Positions 6,046-7,467 of a DNA stretch of 7,467 bases are shown here, piece after piece. Below the pieces are notes generated by a model, which saw only the letters and a list, made by a program, of their open reading frames with translations, was not told where the DNA came from and searched no databases. Source of the stretch: Pseudomonadota bacterium (GTDB lineage Bacteria > Pseudomonadota > Alphaproteobacteria > Rhodobacterales > Rhodobacteraceae); contig JAQBUS010000041.1 of NCBI GenBank assembly GCA_027623875.1, positions 1 through 7,467 of the forward strand. The letters are read 5' to 3'. Position numbers and translations under genes: made by a program. Numbering within the stretch: the first letter of the stretch is position 1; every line of letters begins with the position of its first letter.

Positions 6046-6180
6046 AGTTAGCGCCGTGTAAGTGTCACCTCTACTAGGTCTAATCCAAACTCACTCATCG
6101 GAGATTTTTAATACTGGCTTTTCTGCCTTTCGTCTAAATCCATTTGATCGTAGCTTTCTTCAGTAAATGGAGTTGTAGAT

Positions 6181-6660
6181 ATGCAGATCGTCGAACATTT
6201 CACAGCTGGCTCTCTGGGGTCTATCGTGGCGCTTCATGGACAACACTATGCCGCGAACTGGGGATTTGGAACATTCTTTGAAGCTAAAGTCGCACTTGAG
6301 CTTGCGGAGTTTTCTAACCGAAAAACCAGTAAAGACTTACTGCTACTTGCGCAAGACGAACACGGGATAGCGGCGTCATTAGTCCTTGATTTAAATGACC
6401 CAAATTCAGGTTCAAGAGGGGCGCATTTGCGTTGGTTTATTGCCTCGAATAGATGTCGTGGAACAGGTATAGGACGGATCTTTATGGATCGTGCAATGCA
6501 GCACGTAGACTCTCATTCTTCTGGCAGAGCATGGCTTACCACATTTTCCGGGTTGATGCCTGCACGCCATCTGTACGAAAGTTATAATTTCAAACTTATT
6601 TCCGAGAACGAGGGTGACGCTTGGGGTGTTAAAGTTATAGAACAGGAATTTTGTCGCTAA
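6181..6660 (+). CDS. GNAT family N-acetyltransferase
   Basis: This 159-residue protein is a GNAT-fold acyl-CoA-dependent transferase. Motif A is LRWFIASNRCRGTGIGRIFM (83-102) with the acetyl-CoA pyrophosphate loop R93-G-T-G-I-G98. The later WLTTFSGLMPARHLYESYNF and EGDAWGVKVIEQ are characteristic. The sequence most resembles the C-terminal half of MarR-GNAT fusion proteins (opening HYAANWGFGTFFEAKVALEL, ending in the EGDAWG block), but no MarR half is present and the 135 bases upstream cannot encode one. The substrate, small molecule or protein, is unknown. ATG 6181 is preceded by GGAG at 6169-6172, eight bases away. Its 3' end faces the convergent pentapeptide-repeat gene. Confidence 0.93.
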   Translation: MQIVEHFTAGSLGSIVALHGQHYAANWGFGTFFEAKVALELAEFSNRKTSKDLLLLAQDEHGIAASLVLDLNDPNSGSRGAHLRWFIASNRCRGTGIGRIFMDRAMQHVDSHSSGRAWLTTFSGLMPARHLYESYNFKLISENEGDAWGVKVIEQEFCR

Positions 6661-6664
6661 AAGT

Positions 6665-6684
6665 GCTCTCTACCTCATGAGAGC
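6665..6684 (-). terminator. Possible terminator between convergent genes
   Basis: GCTCTC (6665-6670) and GAGAGC (6679-6684) form a six-base-pair stem with an eight-base loop. On the minus strand the stem is followed after two bases by TTTT, so it suits termination of the pentapeptide-repeat transcript, 165 bases after its stop. On the plus strand no T run follows. The short T run makes this only a candidate. Confidence 0.35.
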
Positions 6685-6727
6685 CTGCATCTGTTGACAG
6701 TACAAATTAGAGTTACGAATTCAAAAA

Positions 6728-6848
6728 TTAACCACACCCACCCACTGCAGAGCCTTTAATTGTAAAATTACCCCATGCGTATAAATCTTGAACCTTTCCG
6801 ACATGCCAAACGAAATTAGGGATTACCTCCATGCTTGGCTCACAAAAC
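6728..6848 (-). other. Possible decayed second C-terminus beyond the pentapeptide-repeat stop
   Basis: Just after the stop of the pentapeptide gene another minus-strand frame reads AVKFCEPSMEV and ends in YAWGNFTIKGSAVGGCG before TAA at 6728. This echoes the real C-terminus, AKFCNTITPWAIDNSGC, which also runs from KFC through a tryptophan to a GC end. At DNA level ACGCaTGGGG-AATT and AATT-AGGCT are shared in the same order. It may be a leftover duplicated end, but the match is short. Confidence 0.2.
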
Positions 6849-7271
6849 TTAACAGCCTGAATTATCAATTGCCCAAGGCGTGATTGTATTGCAAAACTTC
6901 GCACCGCGAATATTGGCATCTGTTAAATTGGCTCCATTAAAGTTGGCTCCACTCAGGTTTGCTTCACTGAGGTTTACTCCATTAAGAACTGCTCCGTAAA
7001 AGTCAGCTCCGCTTAGATTTGCTCGACTAAAGTTTACTCCAGTGAGAATTGCTACGTAAAAGTCTGCCCCACTAAGGTCTGCTCCGCTAAGGTCAGCTCC
7101 AGTAAGGTCAGCTTCAATCAGGTCAGCTCCACTAAGCTTTACACCTTTTAGGTTGCAAGCCTTACAAGCATTTAGCGCTTTCAACTTTAAAAGATTAAGC
7201 TCAACACTTTGAGAAAATGCTTCCCCTATAAATCCAAATGAAAGTACTAATATTAGAATAACATTTTTCAT
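6849..7271 (-). CDS. Secreted pentapeptide-repeat protein
   Basis: The 140-residue protein begins with a signal peptide: MKNV, a hydrophobic core (4-15) and a likely cleavage at AFS/QS after residue 20, so it should act in the periplasm or outside the cell. A short helix with C36-x-x-C39 leads into 17 consecutive pentapeptides (43-127) of the A(D/N)LSG type, predicted to form about four turns of a right-handed quadrilateral beta-helix. The last unit is GAKFC, and the tail TPWAIDNSGC ends in a cysteine, so C127 and C140, like C36 and C39, could form disulfides. No enzymatic role is known for such proteins; binding or a structural role is a guess. The start is preceded by a weak GGTAAG. The gene is convergent with the acetyltransferase. 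Confidence 0.9.
   Translation of the reverse strand: MKNVILILVLSFGFIGEAFSQSVELNLLKLKALNACKACNLKGVKLSGADLIEADLTGADLSGADLSGADFYVAILTGVNFSRANLSGADFYGAVLNGVNLSEANLSGANFNGANLTDANIRGAKFCNTITPWAIDNSGC
6961..7080. repeat. Tandem 60-base repeat inside the pentapeptide-repeat gene
   Basis: Positions 6961-7020 and 7021-7080 align without gaps, with about 14 mismatches. They encode the 20-residue blocks 89-108 (beginning ADFYGAVLNGVNL) and 69-88 (beginning ADFYVAILTGVNF). Four pentapeptides equal one full coil of the beta-helix, so the duplication adds exactly one coil. Confidence 0.75.
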
Positions 7272-7359
7272 AATCTTACCATAGCCAAGAATGTTAAATT
7301 TAATAAACCGTTACAAGTACTGCTGCAGCTCAGAACCTGAGCATTAGTATTTTCTTCAT

Positions 7360-7413
7360 AGGTTAGCCTTGCTTCTACTTCAAAATACGTCAATTCTTGT
7401 AATATGGAAATAA
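7360..7413. repeat. Two-part intergenic repeat, copy 2
   Basis: It carries the same two identical blocks at the same spacing as the copy at 5357-5410, and again lies upstream of a minus-strand gene, about 90 bases before the pentapeptide-repeat start. Here the conserved AAGG is followed seven bases later by an ATG (7359) opening a nine-codon minus-strand ORF to TGA at 7330; copy 1 lacks that ATG. Confidence 0.5.
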
Positions 7414-7467
7414 CACTCATATATTTAAATTCTATCTGAAAGAGCTTGGTTGGAATGAAGTATAAAA

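Noticed and set aside
6061..6180. Short protein-like frames on both strands between the RidA and GNAT genes
   Set aside because: The two frames overlap antisense, neither has a ribosome-binding site, and the minus-strand one lacks a start codon outside the GNAT gene apart from an 11-codon version.
6940..7140. Regularly repeated short DNA units that could suggest a CRISPR-like array
   Set aside because: They are the coding sequence of pentapeptide repeats (GCTCC-type codons every 15 bases), with no constant repeat and unique spacer pattern.

Overview
The window is a fairly AT-rich stretch of a bacterial chromosome carrying ordinary metabolic genes with good Shine-Dalgarno sites, separated by AT-rich spacers of roughly 200-400 bases. 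The gene content suggests a proteobacterium, probably a marine alphaproteobacterium: a dimethylglycine/sarcosine dehydrogenase-like flavoprotein, a RidA protein, a GFA-family zinc protein, a DUF3237 protein and a secreted pentapeptide-repeat protein. That assignment is inference; no rRNA, complete tRNA or marker gene is present to test it. No transposase, integrase, CRISPR array or phage gene was seen.

Layout. Positions 1-1114 (minus) hold the N-terminal 371 residues of an FAD-dependent amine dehydrogenase that runs off the window. Positions 1115-2262 hold small minus-strand items: two weak short ORFs, a 96-residue dimeric alpha/beta-barrel-like gene that is readable only if one base is added near its start, and a 69-residue membrane protein. 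Positions 2487-4213 (plus) form a clear two-gene operon, an FAD-dependent aromatic-type monooxygenase overlapping a DUF3237 protein by 4 bases. Positions 4214-4508 are non-coding, with small hairpins and a 22-base stretch resembling the 3' end of a serine tRNA. Then come a 66-residue two-helix membrane protein (minus) and a GFA-family gene (minus) whose conserved N-terminus lies in another frame across an A8 run. RidA (5650-6045) and a GNAT acetyltransferase (6181-6660) follow on the plus strand. A secreted pentapeptide-repeat protein (6849-7271, minus) lies convergent with the acetyltransferase.

Function. Only the monooxygenase/DUF3237 pair is firmly linked by arrangement. The amine dehydrogenase, GFA-family and RidA genes share a loose theme of oxidised amines, one-carbon units and reactive imines, but they are on different strands in separate units, so a joint pathway is speculative.

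The most unusual signal is that two minus-strand genes (1538-1827 and 4941-5320) each need exactly one extra base in an adenine run directly after the start codon. Both are compatible with -1 ribosomal slippage, transcriptional slippage, real decay or homopolymer sequencing error. A third, weaker case lies at 1391-1518. An intact A9 run inside the gene at 4509-4709 argues mildly against general homopolymer undercalling. I did not find a clearly new multi-gene system.
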